From positions 124,001-188,000 of the forward strand of contig JANQMU010000061.1 of NCBI GenBank assembly GCA_028279875.1: 64,000 nt of DNA, written 5' to 3'. This document shows, piece after piece, positions 63,741 to 64,000 of the stretch. This DNA is from Rhizobiaceae bacterium (GTDB taxonomy: Bacteria > Pseudomonadota > Alphaproteobacteria > Rhizobiales > Rhizobiaceae). Both the position numbers and the translations under genes were made by a program. Under the pieces are notes generated by a model. The model made no database searches, was not told the origin of the DNA, and was given only the letters and a program-made list of their open reading frames with translations. Position 1 is the first letter of the stretch, and each line of letters starts with the position of its first letter.

Positions 63741-64000
63741 CACAAACCATTGCCTGGCCCAGCCTGAAACGGTCGCTGGTGGCGATCCTGCGCGGCCTCA
63801 AACCCGATGAAACGGCTGAAACAGTTTCGGCCCTGATCGAAGCCGGCTTCGAAGCGATCGAAATTCCATTGAACTCCCCCGATCCGTTCCGGTCGATCTC
63901 CATCGCCGCCGAGACGGCGCCGGACCATTGCCTGATCGGCGCGGGCACGGTGTTGACGACCGACGATGTCGATCGGCTGGCAGATGTCGGCGGACGGCTG
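63737..64000 (+). CDS. dgoA: 2-dehydro-3-deoxy-6-phosphogalactonate aldolase, 5' part
   Basis: The frame from ATG 63737 is open to the end of the window (88 codons), so the gene is cut. The start overlaps the dgoK stop (ATGA). V-A-I-L-R-G-L-K-P-D-E and E-I-P-L-N-S-P-D-P are the KDPGal aldolase signatures, with G-A-G-T-V-L further on. It would split KDPGal to pyruvate and glyceraldehyde 3-phosphate. The Schiff-base lysine lies beyond the window. Confidence 0.92.
   Translation, partial: MTQTIAWPSLKRSLVAILRGLKPDETAETVSALIEAGFEAIEIPLNSPDPFRSISIAAETAPDHCLIGAGTVLTTDDVDRLADVGGRL

Noticed and set aside
62565-63743. 392-codon frame on the minus strand
   Set aside because: Antisense to dgoK and the SDR gene; composition typical of a high-G+C shadow frame.

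Overview
The window looks like a chromosomal segment of an alphaproteobacterium, most likely of the order Hyphomicrobiales (Rhizobiales). The grounds are a soxBDAG tetrameric sarcosine oxidase operon, an RpoE-ChrR (ECF11 type) singlet-oxygen module with TGATCC-N18-TAA promoters, a GT39/GT2/LAB_N lipid A glycosylation set, De Ley-Doudoroff galactose genes, and many TRAP and ABC solute transporters. This assignment is inference from gene content and style; no rRNA is present.

Region A (1-26145) reads as a catabolic island. It is visibly less G+C-rich than what follows and ends at the 3' end of a tRNA-Arg(CCG) gene. It carries three RraA/CHA-aldolase-like genes, a LigJ-type amidohydrolase coupled to a RidA-family gene, a PDR/VanB-type flavin/[2Fe-2S] reductase without an oxygenase partner, a MarR regulator, two large molybdopterin subunits without small subunits, and an operon MFS exporter - 2-oxopent-4-enoate hydratase-like - cyclase - GMC oxidoreductase. 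Two complete TRAP transporters, one followed by a zinc alcohol dehydrogenase, complete it. Nearly every transcription unit is preceded by a copy of a 12-bp palindrome of the type TTAGATNTCTAA (ten sites listed). This suggests one regulon, probably under the MarR protein encoded in its middle, for uptake and breakdown of an unidentified aromatic or heterocyclic compound.

Region B (26146-37850) is ordinary, high-G+C chromosome: tRNA-Arg, TetR regulator, GNAT acetyltransferase, exported alpha/beta hydrolase, soxBDAG with a LysR regulator, and a beta-helix protein divergent from a small exported ricin-type lectin.

Region C (37852-44489) is a lower-G+C sugar cassette: ABC permease, ATPase, binding protein, TIM-barrel isomerase, Gfo/Idh/MocA dehydrogenase and a divergent LacI regulator with two perfect palindromic operators. 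It is bracketed by copies of a 32-bp repeat. On the left the repeat is one end of a ~194-bp element with inverted termini, probably an insertion-sequence relic.

Region D (44505-54632) holds the lipid A glycosylation genes, an acyl-CoA ligase, and a compact RpoE-ChrR stress locus. Four predicted RpoE promoters sit before rpoE itself, a DUF2177 gene, an FAD oxidoreductase-DUF1365 operon and a fasciclin gene; an SDR gene is cotranscribed with rpoE-chrR.

Region E (54650-64000) is an alpha-galactoside system: IclR regulator plus ABC ATPase on one strand; binding protein, two permeases, GH36 alpha-galactosidase, SDR, DgoK kinase and the start of DgoA aldolase (cut by the window end) on the other. 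Together these would import a galactoside, release galactose and convert it by the De Ley-Doudoroff route to pyruvate and glyceraldehyde 3-phosphate.
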